NCBI GenBank assembly: GCA_004794655.1
Contig: SMMW01000612.1
Location: 1,017,501 to 1,081,500, forward strand
Direction: 5' to 3'
DNA length: 64,000 bases
Source: Marisa cornuarietis
Taxonomy: Eukaryota > Mollusca > Gastropoda > Architaenioglossa > Ampullariidae
The position numbers and the translations under genes were made by a program. Positions 23,025 through 33,359 of the stretch are shown here, piece after piece. The notes below the pieces were generated by a model. That model was not told where the DNA came from, did not search any database, and saw only the letters and a program-made list of their open reading frames with translations. Positions within the stretch are counted from its first letter, which is position 1. Each line of letters starts with the position of its first letter.

Positions 23025-24049
23025 GTTCTCTTGGTTTGAGCTGCTTTTGTCGCAGATATTCTCGCTTCTTGTTCACAAAGTAAGACAGGACTTACTTTAT
23101 AAAGTAAATGGAAAAATACCGATAAAATCTAGACGTCTTTAGCTCCTACAGTTGAATTCGAACGCGTTGCTAAGAAATAATAAAATGAAAGACTGCATGT
23201 GTGTGGACGTGCGTGCAAGGGCCTAAGAGTGCGCCTGCATAGGCCTATGTTTGTGTTTGAGAGAGAGAGTGAGAGAGCTCACATGAATCTATGTATGGGT
23301 GAGTGCACCCTCCTGCGCCTATGTGTTTCAAAGATAGAAAATGTGTGTTACCTTACATCGCTTAATTGCTTAGAACTTACTGCTGCGGTATAATGCACAG
23401 TCTTCAAGTGTCTTGTTTTACTTGTGTTAAATATGGTGAACATTATTATTGGTAAAGATTTAGAAACGAAATGAGAGACATTCGCAGATGTTCAACAGTA
23501 AAATGGTCCTGCGAATGTTTTCTCTGCAAAACTCGATTACACTGTTGTACAAGTACACCTTATGAACGGTAAATGTTTTACGACATTTAAAATTATCGAC
23601 TTTTGTGTGCGCCGCTGTCCTCACGGGTAACCTGGGGCAACCACCACAAGCCAGACTTACGTACCTGCAGCTGCCGCTTCAAATTTATAAAAGCAACAAC
23701 AGTCAGGCCGCTAACAGTAGAAGGTGAATGACGAAAAAGTCCTTTCTTCATTTTAGACAAATCTAATAAAGGTAAAGAACTGAAAGCCCTCGACAGTGCC
23801 AAGGTGCAATAAGATTTCATTTTCAAGTAGCGTTACATAATGTTTAGCGGATGTATTAGTGTTAAGACAGATGTAGGCAGTTCAGCAATAGGCATACAAG
23901 TAGATCCTGTTTGTAAAGATAAGCGGTTGAGTGCAGAACAGGGATGGGAGTAGAAACAAAACAAGAAAAAAATGTGTCTTTTGTTTAGTTTGGACTCGAC
24001 GGTGGTGTGGGAGAAAGGTCTTTTATCTCGAGTCAAAAACTAAAGCTAT
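23023..24049. other. Intergenic; one strong minus-strand splice-donor match
   Basis: No recognised gene. On the minus strand an open frame (23826 downward) ends in CTGCAG|GTACGTAAG at 23665/23664, a near-ideal 5' splice site. This may mark a non-coding or unknown exon. Confidence 0.3.
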
Positions 24050-24171
24050 AGCACGGACAGCAGCCTGATGTTATTTGTAAGGAAAGACGAGATCTGAACC
24101 CAGGGCAGCCAATCCTCACTGGCTGTACACGGCGGACCGTACGCAGGAATGGGCTTGGTGGACAGAATGCT
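24050..24171 (-). repeat. SINE-like segment with possible pol III B box
   Basis: On the minus strand the sequence includes GGGTTCAGATCTC (near 24089-24101), similar to a tRNA-type B box, preceded by CAGTGAGGATTGGCTG. This resembles the tRNA-related head of molluscan SINEs. An A box is not clear, so the call is tentative. Confidence 0.35.
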
Positions 24172-24404
24172 AATTGCTGACCATCGTGTTCTTTGTCATA
24201 AGGATGGATAAAGATTGTATGTGTTTGTTGTTGTAAGTCCCTCTGAGTGTATAAACTTTGTAACTTTGTATGTATCTAAAATATCTTGTAATTGCTGATC
24301 ATCGTGTTCTTTGTCAGGATGGATAAAAATTGTATGTGTTTGTTGTTGTTAGTCCCTGTGAGTGTATAAACTTTGTAACTTTGTATGTATCTAAAATATC
24401 TTTG
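24172..24404. repeat. Tandem duplication of a ~117 bp repeat unit
   Basis: Two adjacent copies, 24172-24289 and 24290-24404, each run from aattgctgaycatcgtg through gtatgtgtttgttgttgt and ctttgtaactttgtatg to aaaatatctt. They are nearly identical, with a few substitutions and a 3-base indel (cataagg/cagg). A more distant copy is at 18565-18690. Confidence 0.85.
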
Positions 24405-26582
24405 AGTCCATGTAAATCCATGTAAATTTACGTGAATTTGTGTGATGTATAATGTCATTCACTGCGTACATGGAAATGCCCCTATTTGTATTAATTAAAA
24501 TTGCGTTACAAACAAATGAAGAGACTATTTGTAAAAAGTGACAACAATCACTGGTTATAGACTTGCTCATGTGTTATTGATAATGTCTTCATCATAGCTC
24601 AGGGATATCCCGTTTGACCATCTTGTTTAGCTCACCTGGATGTTTTACTTTGTATTGTCAAAATGTGGACAGAAAACAATCTTTAATTAAGCACTCACGC
24701 ACGCACACGAACAAACAAGATCGTACTACGAAATTTCCATATTACTTTTAAGTTAAAGACATTCAGATTTAAACAAAGGATTTTAATAACAAAAAATTCT
24801 AAAGCGTTGCAAATTTGCTACTGATACATACTGAGATTATATAGGAACGCGATTTACCAGCCTTGACTAGGTGTGTCAGTCGTAATACCCTACGAGTAAA
24901 ACTAAAAAGGCCTTCACGCCTTTAAATATCTTCATTCCTGTTCGATTTATTATTTATTAAAGTACGTATATATAAATCTGAAAGTTGATATCTACAAGGA
25001 TAGCTGTAGAATCAATTTAATTATCTCTATGTTAATTTGTATTTTCAATGAAATCTTTGGCAAAGGGATCTCTTTTTTTTTTTTAAACTGTGAAGTCAGT
25101 TAATGCATGTTGCTGATTTTGGATTCAATTGTCTTTTGACATCATGTAAAAAAAGAAATACTGAGCTTGTAAAGTATCCTGAGATTTAAGGTATCCAAAA
25201 TTTGATTTGCACACAAAGAATTTTTTAAAATAAAAAGAGCAGAGGTATTTTTAAATATGAAGGTCTACATAAGTGGATGACCTAAAAAGGTTTCATACAC
25301 AAAATGTGTCCGGTGGCATCGTGAGTGATCATAAGGAGCGAAACGTGTTGCAAGATTAAAAGCAGCAACAATCAACGTCAACCTGCACCATCACGTGAAC
25401 GACTTATATAGCACAGAAATATTAACTTGACATCAGGCAGTATTTAAAAACAAGTGACTAACATGCTGACAAGTACAATAAATTTAAATAAGAAAACTAG
25501 TTTTACCTTGATATAAGTAAGTCAAACGCAGCCGTTTCAGGATAAAAAAAACTATGGAAGCCCATGTCATTAAATCTAAGTGATTGCTGATATTTAGAGA
25601 CTAATGATGTCATTAGTAAAAATACATAACCATTATTCTTGGTTTGGACACGCATTTATAGAGATAATAATAAAACCATGACCATCAGCATACAACGACG
25701 AGTTTATACAACGCAGTTCCAACAGCTTTATGCGATTCATTAAAACAGAGAAAATTTTATTATAATCTCTACTTATCTTCTTTCTGTGTATATATATATA
25801 TATTTCTCTCTCTTTTCTTCTCCATTTTAAACCATGAAATACTAAAGCGAAACCCACTTCACATAATTATTTTAGAGTGGGAAATCTGTCCTACTAAGAA
25901 CATATACGATGCAGTATAAATACAACATTTATTTAAATCCTACCACGTGATAGTTTACAACATGCTTTTACGCTTTAAAATGTATTCATGTGTGTAAAAA
26001 CGTTTGCAGGAATTGTCAGTCTCTGTCTTTCTTTCTATCCTTCTCTTTGTCTCACGATCTTGCCTCTCGAATCATGAGAATCTTAAATCATAGTAAAAGT
26101 TTCAAGAAACTATACATGTCACACATGTTGAGAATAGAGCAAATCAACAAAAGACAAATAAAAGAATTATCGCTATCAACGAAATGATATATAAAAGAGG
26201 CTTGTTGTCTTTTAACTTGTTGAAATAATTATAAATTTGTCCGAGAGCAAATTAACTATGGATCAAATTGCTAGTCGCTATATACAAGCTCACCACGTTC
26301 ATAGCGATGGGGGTGAACGCTAATAAAAACGGAGCTGAAACAAAAGTCAGGACCAAAAAATGTATTAACGCAAAATTAAAAGCTAATATGTCAAGTCTTG
26401 AACACAAAACCAATCTAGTCAAACTATACTTTATAAAGTCTACTATTCTGCGTTGTAACTTTTAATAAAACAGATGGTAGTACTTTTTGAGGCCTTTCCC
26501 ACGCTGTTTGTACAGGAGCACCATTTTCCTGTCTACATAAAAATAAACTGAAGGAACTATCATGACACATTTAAAGCTGAGA
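24405..26582. other. Intergenic, no gene recognised
   Basis: AT-rich, with a short TA run at 25789-25803. No motif-bearing frame. Confidence 0.5.
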
Positions 26583-27647
26583 TCACGTTTGACGATATGC
26601 TGAGGTTTGACTTTTAGCACTCCTATGAATGCCCCGAAGAACAGTTCTAAACCTTAACGAGCGAGAATAGTAGATAAAAAAATGAATAGCGCTGTTTATT
26701 TGCGAACATGTGAAAGAGAATGCAGTAAGAACCATAAATAAATCATTACAAGGAACACCAATTTCACAATCCACAATCCAAAAACTAATTTCTCTGAAAA
26801 CAAACGGAGTCACTGTGATTACATAGACGCACGAGACAATTGTGATCATGACAGTTAGTCCCATTTGTCGATCATTAATTCCTCTAATAACACAGATTGA
26901 CTTACTTCGCCACATCATAGCTAGTTTTAACTTTATAACAGTGACTGTTGTTGTACAAAATACTATTAAAAAACCACCAACGGTGATAGCTGCTCCAAGA
27001 ACCGTATTGACAAAGGCTGCAATAAATACTTTGTTGTCGTAGTAAAACCTGCTTCGAAGGGCACTCCAGCGGACTATACCCTCTGCATTTATTGCAACAA
27101 CATCAAAGGTGAACGGAAGCACTTGGTAACCCTGAAAAAGTACAAAAAACGTAAGGATAAGTATTGTCATAGCGCGGGTTGTGATTATCGTACCTGCACG
27201 GAGTGGCCATACCACACAGACGCACCTGTCAACAGCAACTGTGACATCAATAAAACTGGACGTTGACCTCAGCACGTTTAAGACACCTACAAGTGACACC
27301 CCAATCTTCAAGTACCATTCTTCGCCAAGAATGTCATCATAAAATCGTATCAAGGAGTTGACAGAAAACACTGCGAAGGAGCAGACCAGATAGCAGCAAT
27401 CCACAAGAGCCAAAGAAAAGAGACATAAATTCACGCGGTCTGTCAGTCCCTGGCGCCGAAACACGAGACAGTTGATGATGTTTGTTGGAATACCGACCAG
27501 ACAGACCAACGACATGACGCCAGCATAACAAATCAACTCCACCAGTCGACGGGAATCTCTGCCTGCTGAATCGGGTATTTTGTTTTGGGCTGGTGTACGA
27601 GTAATATCAGTGTCGGCTGTAGTGCCTCCATGAGTAGAGGTACTCAT
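26583..27647 (-). CDS. Gastropod candidate chemosensory receptor (7TM GPCR, group A)
   Basis: Single-exon gene of 354 residues from ATG 27645-27647. The N-terminus is Thr-rich and, unlike its relatives, has no N-glycosylation sequon. Landmarks are LVELICYAG and PTNIINC in TM1, FRRQGLTDR, ALVDCC in TM2, FYDDILGEEW in loop 1, VDRCVCVVWPLRAG after TM3, VTPFVFRE in TM6 and INSAIHFFIYYSRS in TM7. The third extracellular loop carries two cysteines (VDC...VPC), and the second has none. The long TM5-TM6 loop has a three-residue-longer insert (CVIRGINDRQ) than the 16.2 kb gene. A TTGACAAG motif lies about 62-69 bases upstream, inside a duplicated promoter-proximal segment. No disruption is seen. Confidence 0.92.
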   Translation of the reverse strand: MSTSTHGGTTADTDITRTPAQNKIPDSAGRDSRRLVELICYAGVMSLVCLVGIPTNIINCLVFRRQGLTDRVNLCLFSLALVDCCYLVCSFAVFSVNSLIRFYDDILGEEWYLKIGVSLVGVLNVLRSTSSFIDVTVAVDRCVCVVWPLRAGTIITTRAMTILILTFFVLFQGYQVLPFTFDVVAINAEGIVRWSALRSRFYYDNKVFIAAFVNTVLGAAITVGGFLIVFCTTTVTVIKLKLAMMWRSKSICVIRGINDRQMGLTVMITIVSCVYVITVTPFVFREISFWIVDCEIGVPCNDLFMVLTAFSFTCSQINSAIHFFIYYSRSLRFRTVLRGIHRSAKSQTSAYRQT

Positions 27648-27704
27648 AGTAAATACTCTAATGAAACCGTGGAACGTCTACAACTGCTACTTAAAAAGTG
27701 TGTA

Positions 27705-28082
27705 AATGCTTGTCAAATTTTAATATACAGCAGATGCACATTTGTTTAAATACCTTTAAATTTATTTTATGTTCCATTTCTTTTTTTTCTTTTTGGTAAA
27801 TAGAATAAGCAAAATTGTAAATGAGAATCATTGTATATATCTATATATATATATATATATATATTGTTACATAAAAGATCAGACATATTGTACATTTATA
27901 TCTTTAAGAATTGCATTAAATGTCACTAATAATTTTTATGGCAATTCCTAGCCATTTGTTAAAAGTAAATTTGTAAAATACGGCAGATGCACATGTGTAT
28001 GCTTTGAAATTCTTTTGTTGTTCCTTTGTTGGTTTGTTGGTAAATAGAGTGAGCAAAAATGTAAATGCTCACATTTCTATAT
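27705..28082. repeat. Two copies of a ~130 bp promoter-proximal segment
   Basis: 27705-27842 and 27958-28082 share cagatgcacat, then ttttggtaaatag or ttgttggtaaatag, then agcaaaa.tgtaaatg, about 250 bases apart. A TA microsatellite (about 27839-27863) lies between them. The first copy is directly upstream of the receptor at 26583-27647. Confidence 0.7.
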
Positions 28083-29030
28083 TTTGTAGCGATAACAAGA
28101 AAGTAAGGATTACTTTCCTTTGATACTTTCCTTTATCTAATAGGAAATGAAACAATACTTTGCAAGACATATTCTGCAATTTCTGTCAATTTAGTTGGTA
28201 GAAAGAAGTCTGTTGTAGAGCAAATAATGGTGCGGTAAGTAAACAGATTAATGAAGGCACCTTATCGCATTTGAAATATTATGAAGTGAATCGTTTTTAA
28301 CATGTATGTTCTCAAAACTTAATGTATTGTAGCTACTTTTTCTGCAGTCTAATGAGTTTTTCTCTTCAAACGACTCGTTTTATTTGTTCAAGAAGGCATC
28401 GTCTAAAAATGTTCAGAGATATTGCTCTTAGTTTATTTTGCTGTTAGAATTATCTCGTGTTCCCCGTGTTTTCCCATCGAGATTGTGTCTATTTTCTCAC
28501 TTATAAACTGTAAATCGTATGTTAACTCCAGTAAGATTGTGCACTATATACTGTAGTAACTAAAATACAAATGTTTTTAAAACGTCGATGTTTTCTTCAC
28601 CACGAGAAAGCGTCCAGGAAGTCACCGTTGGAGTTGTGACTTATGATCGTGAGAAATGTTGTATGTAATTAAGCTTAGCTCGTTACCTGACACTTTGTAA
28701 ATAATATTGCCCTAGAGTATGTGAATGAACAACCAAGAAGAAGATGGGTTGTAATCTTAACCAAAAAAAATTCGACTCGTCTAATGAGCTTTGCAAGCGC
28801 ACCAGTTGAAGGAAAGACACGATGCAACGAATTTCTGCTTAAGGATGGACGATTCTTGTTAAGGTCAGTACACTCATCTAAAGAGGCAAGCAACTTACAG
28901 TTGAGGGAGGATACTATTGTCAGAGGCAGGTCAATGATCTAGAGGTGGGGCGAGGTTAGGTTGAAGGTGTTGACTTATCTTTTGTAGATAACTCGTTCAA
29001 AGATCAGACAACTTCAGTTAGTGGGAGGCC
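28083..29030. other. Intergenic, no gene recognised
   Basis: Short frames on both strands at 28675-28942 show no recognised motif. Nothing else seen. Confidence 0.4.
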
Positions 29031-29039
29031 ACCCTAACA

Positions 29040-29300
29040 ATGCTTCTCCTGGGTGTGACCTCTCTTCAGGCACCAACTGCCGGCAATTTTTATGGATAAA
29101 AACCATGTGCATATACCCAAGAACACGGCTTTTTGTTAGTACGGAGTAACAGACGTCGTGGGAGACTCAGATACAAAGATGTCTACGTACGGATTGTCAG
29201 CTACACAAAGCATCTGTTCTACAGTCATGCGCGGGAGAGAGAAACATCCAAAGAAGCAGTACACTACACAGCACTACATGATGTAGCCTAGAAACTGATG
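29040..29300 (+). mobile_element. Small LINE remnant (C-terminal end of ORF2)
   Basis: With frameshifts the plus strand reads like RRRGRLRYKDV (near 29148-29190), the basic RxRxRxRLRxKDV segment found near the C-terminus of many animal non-LTR retrotransposons. Little else survives. Confidence 0.45.
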
Positions 29301-32300
29301 GTGAAAGCTAAAAATAACTTACTTTCTGTAACAAAAGACGTTTCTGGTATCTTTTCGTGGCTGGTATCTGCCGTGCACTTATAAACATTAAATTTGCATA
29401 TTTGGCGTGTAGTGTCACAGGTATAGTGGCTGTGATGTAGCTAATTTACGGGCATGATAGAGGGGTGTGAAAAAGTTGAAGTAGCCACATTTTGGTCTAA
29501 TAATAATACCAACCGAACAAAGTTCACGATTATTTACAGTTATGTACAACATTATGTACAATCGTTGAAACATCAAATAAATCACAGGAAAATACACACT
29601 AATATGACTACACACAGAAACACTACGGTGTAAAGGTGTACAAGAAACAGAAGTCAGGTGGGGTGTGTGTAGCTGCATGTGCCTTTGCAAATGAGCCTTC
29701 ACGTGGCTCTTCCCTAAACGAAAGACTTAACATACAAATCTAAAAAAATACACACAAACAATTGGTCTATCTAAAACGGCCCAAGTGCTATCTGTCCTAT
29801 CCTTTCATCAAACATAACATTGTTGTTATCTTTAGTTAAAACCATCATCTAGTCTCGAACATTTTAAAATCCATGTTGACTTTAGTACAGATTCTTGTGT
29901 TCTTACACTAGGTAGTCAGGATGTCAGAACAAGACAAAATTAATTAACAAATGTATTCACTTAGAACTAATCAACAAAGAAATCTTGATGTGAGAACTGT
30001 AAAATAAATAATAAGCAACCTAACATGATCAAAAAAAGCAACTCTTTTGCGAAGCCCTCTTTAAATTAGAGTTTAATGCGATAAAGGGACGTTGGTGAAA
30101 AGCGAAAACTTCCACGAACATTTAAGCACGCTCGAGTGCATGTAAAAAGGTTTGAAGACTTCAGAAAGATTCGAATGTGTAATCATCATCTTGAATTTGA
30201 GGTTAGAGTCCAGGTAGAAGCATGTGCGGGCTTGCATGCGTGTGTGTATATGTTTGCGCGCCTGTGCGTTTGTAACTCAGTGTTTCTGTAAATTTATGGC
30301 GATTTTTTTTATCGCTATTCACATTAATCTGTCAAGATAGTAGGCCTATAAGACTATAAAAAATAAAAAAAAATTATACCAAGGCTCAAGTTCTCATTTC
30401 AGAAGTAAAGAACTTCATATTTGCCTAAGAGCAGAAATTCGATAATAAGCAAAGTTTCTCATAAAAGTTATTAGGTATACAAAGAATTTTCAGTAAATGA
30501 GAATTTTGTTTCCAAAAAATTTAATGTAGCATCCATAGTTATTTCCGCAGTTGAATATTAAAAGCAAGAAACACAAAAACAAAAACAGACTGCCATTTAA
30601 TTTGTGCCTGCACAAAGCTTGTTGAATGTTGAAAAATCTGTATGTGAACGAACTAAATACATTTCTTGGCATTAATTGACGGAGTGGGGAAAATATCACT
30701 AACGCTATGCTAAATTTTTTTCGTAACTCTTCTCAATTTATTTTATCTTTACATAAGACAATCATGAGAAAACTATCAGCTTACTAAATAGTACAGAAGA
30801 CAGCTTTGTCATTCAGCTAATAAGTGTGAGTTACCAGTAAACTTTGGAATTCGGCATAAATTTAAGAGAAGAAGACAACTTTATGTCGTTTCTGTTCATC
30901 AGTTTGTTTATGTTCCTTTCTTGTTGCATCCAGTCTGCCTACAGGTGCTAAAAACTCTTCAGTGATGTGACTTTTATTTTGACATGCGTCAGGGTCTCAG
31001 CAAACGGGTCAACATTTATTATCTTCTTTTACGCTCTTTAGTCCGTATCCTAAAAACTAACATATACTATCTACGTTAAAGCCAACTTAAATAACAATTC
31101 AATAATAATTCGTATTGTAAGATTCAGAATATTTTATTACCCAAGATCCCTTAAATAGAACGTGACAAACACAGATCATTGTAAAAAATAGAATACAAAA
31201 TATAAAAACGAAACGACATATTTAGATATGGAGGTAAAAGCGCGAGTCACATGTTCACTATACTTCAGATATTAAAATGAAGAAAAAAGAATGTTGTCTC
31301 AAATGCTTAGGTAAAATGCTTTGGTGGTTGCAATTAATCACGCTTTGATCCGATAAAACAACAAAATTATCTCGGTACCTAAAATTTAATCAGATTTTGC
31401 CAGCTCGCATTTAGTGTGAACTAAAGCTTCTATATGGGGATGCAGTGACGGCCAAAACTTACTCCATTTTCTCTTTTTTTTATCAATATTTAGCATTTTC
31501 ATTTATTGTTATTTTTTTGTGTATATGATTTGGCTTTGGAGATAAATACCCTTCTGTTCAAAACATACTTCTGCCGGTGTTACAATCCTGTCCTGGAGTT
31601 CCATTGTGCAATAATGGCGTGGGAAAATATTCCAACAATCTTTAAACTTTAAACTGATGTTTTAAGCATACCATTTGCTATAGCTAGCGCAGATCACCAC
31701 CCACTCAGCAGACTGACGATCAAGTTCTTTTTGTTGTCCGTTTGCTATTGGGTTATAGCTGTATGTATGAGAGGACTTATCTACCAACCATAAAGAGTAA
31801 AGTGTGTGAATCGTAAATTTCTTACTTGACGTCCGATAGTTTGGGCGGAGAGCAGCAAATATTTACTAGCTAATGTTTGAGCTGAGAGCATGTTGGTGAT
31901 TTTTGCACATTTACTTTATGAGCTGTCGTAGCCCTTGCTGAGAAATCAAGTCAAGAGATTACTAGAAAAAGAAAAAAAATTGCAATGATTCAAAATAAGT
32001 TAGCTTTAGTCACAAGGCAAAAAATGTCATTTTTCATACTATGCATGGGAATGTCACTAGAAGTATCAATTTTTACGAATTCATTTTACGTTGATAATTC
32101 AATAGAACTAACTGATTAACTAGCAAATGAAAGTAAAGCAAAAGCATTCATATTGAGGAAAGATGTAAAGCGAATGTGAAGACAGAAAAGAACTTTATTA
32201 ACCATATTTAAAATACTTTTGTCAATGTGTTTCAGAACCTACTTTTTAAAACATCTTTTACCACGTACTTTCAACATAAAAACAGCTACAAGATCGGTTG

Positions 32301-32309
32301 TGTAGCCTT
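29301..32309. other. Intergenic, no gene recognised
   Basis: Three kilobases of AT-rich sequence with no motif-bearing frame. The final 150 bases are presumably the promoter region of the next receptor; CTTTTGTCAA lies near 32217, the reverse orientation of the motif seen before group-A genes. Confidence 0.5.
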
Positions 32310-33359
32310 ATGGCTACCTCTGATAATAGTACTTTCTACAAAGAAAAATGTCTCCAGCCGGACGATTTTCTGATATGGAGCAACATAAGCAGAGTAATTA
32401 CTACGGAAATCCGCCATCTAATAGAAACTGTTTCTTATGCAGGTTTGGTGACTCCGGTTTGTCTGTTTGGTGTTCCTGCCAACATAGTCAACTGCCTAGT
32501 GTTTTGGTGTCAAGGACTAAGAGATCGCATGAACCTGTGTTTGTTTTCTCTCGCCGTGGTGGATGTAGCTTACTTATTGTGCATGATTTCCGTTCTTTCA
32601 GTAAGTTCATTCATTGATTTCTACGATGTAAACCTCGGAGAAGAATACCTGATGAAAGCTGTTGCAGTCTGGATCGGTGTGGTGTACGGTTGCCGAGCAA
32701 CATCAGGCTGTATCACCATGGTGATCGCGGTAGAGCGGTGCGTGTGTGTTGTGTTTCCTCTTCATGCGTCTTCTTTGATGAGTCCAGTCACAATGGGAGT
32801 AATAGTGATGTCGACCTTTATCTTACTCCAGGCCTCCTTTACTGTCATCCCTTTGACGATCCGTGCAGACGTGTTATATACGAACTCAGCATCATTGTGG
32901 TTCATTGTTCCAAGAGTAGCATCCCCAGACAAAAGAGTATTGATAGAGACAGTCAGCAACACGCTGCTTGGAGCCGCTGTGCCCATCGGAACCTTCATCA
33001 TCGTACTGACAACAACAGTTGTAACCATATTAAAACTGAGAGCTGCGATGGCGTGGCGTGCAACCTCAAGTTCCGTCACTGGTGGGCGTCCAGGCCGACA
33101 GGTGGCGCTGACCAAGATGCTCGTGATCGTCTCGTGTGTGTACGTCATCACAATGGCCCCAATCGTTGCTCGTGAACTGGTTCGTGCAGTCGTCCCCGAC
33201 TTTCCCGCTATATGTCGATATTACGATTTTTACACGGCAATCACTGCCGTTGTTGACATGTTTCCGACCGTCAACAGTTCCGTCAATGTCTTTGTTTACT
33301 ATCGGCGATCTTCAAAATACCGGGCGGAATTTCGTCGTATCTTAAAGCGTATTTCATAA
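32310..33359 (+). CDS. Gastropod candidate chemosensory receptor (7TM GPCR, group B)
   Basis: Single-exon gene of 349 residues. The frame is open to a TTG at 32298; the first ATG is at 32310. The N-terminus has sequons NST and NIS. Landmarks are PANIVNC and FWCQGLRDR after TM1, AVVDVAYL in TM2, NLGEEY in loop 1, VERCVCVVFPLHA after TM3, an ARELVRAVVPDF segment after TM6 and VNSSVNVFVYYRRSSKYR in TM7. There is no cysteine at 3.25 or in the second extracellular loop, and a single cysteine in the third. The third intracellular loop is Gly/Arg-rich (GGRPGRQ). Codon use is more GC-rich than in the group-A genes. A possible poly(A) signal AATAAA lies at 33656-33661. No disruption is seen. Its ligand is unknown. 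Confidence 0.92.
   Translation: MATSDNSTFYKEKCLQPDDFLIWSNISRVITTEIRHLIETVSYAGLVTPVCLFGVPANIVNCLVFWCQGLRDRMNLCLFSLAVVDVAYLLCMISVLSVSSFIDFYDVNLGEEYLMKAVAVWIGVVYGCRATSGCITMVIAVERCVCVVFPLHASSLMSPVTMGVIVMSTFILLQASFTVIPLTIRADVLYTNSASLWFIVPRVASPDKRVLIETVSNTLLGAAVPIGTFIIVLTTTVVTILKLRAAMAWRATSSSVTGGRPGRQVALTKMLVIVSCVYVITMAPIVARELVRAVVPDFPAICRYYDFYTAITAVVDMFPTVNSSVNVFVYYRRSSKYRAEFRRILKRIS

Noticed and set aside
22948..23142. Cys-Val repeat protein
   Set aside because: Translation of a GT microsatellite.
32762..33151. 129-codon minus-strand frame
   Set aside because: Antisense to the intact 32.3 kb receptor; no motif. Similarly 32690-33175 is an alternative frame of the same gene.
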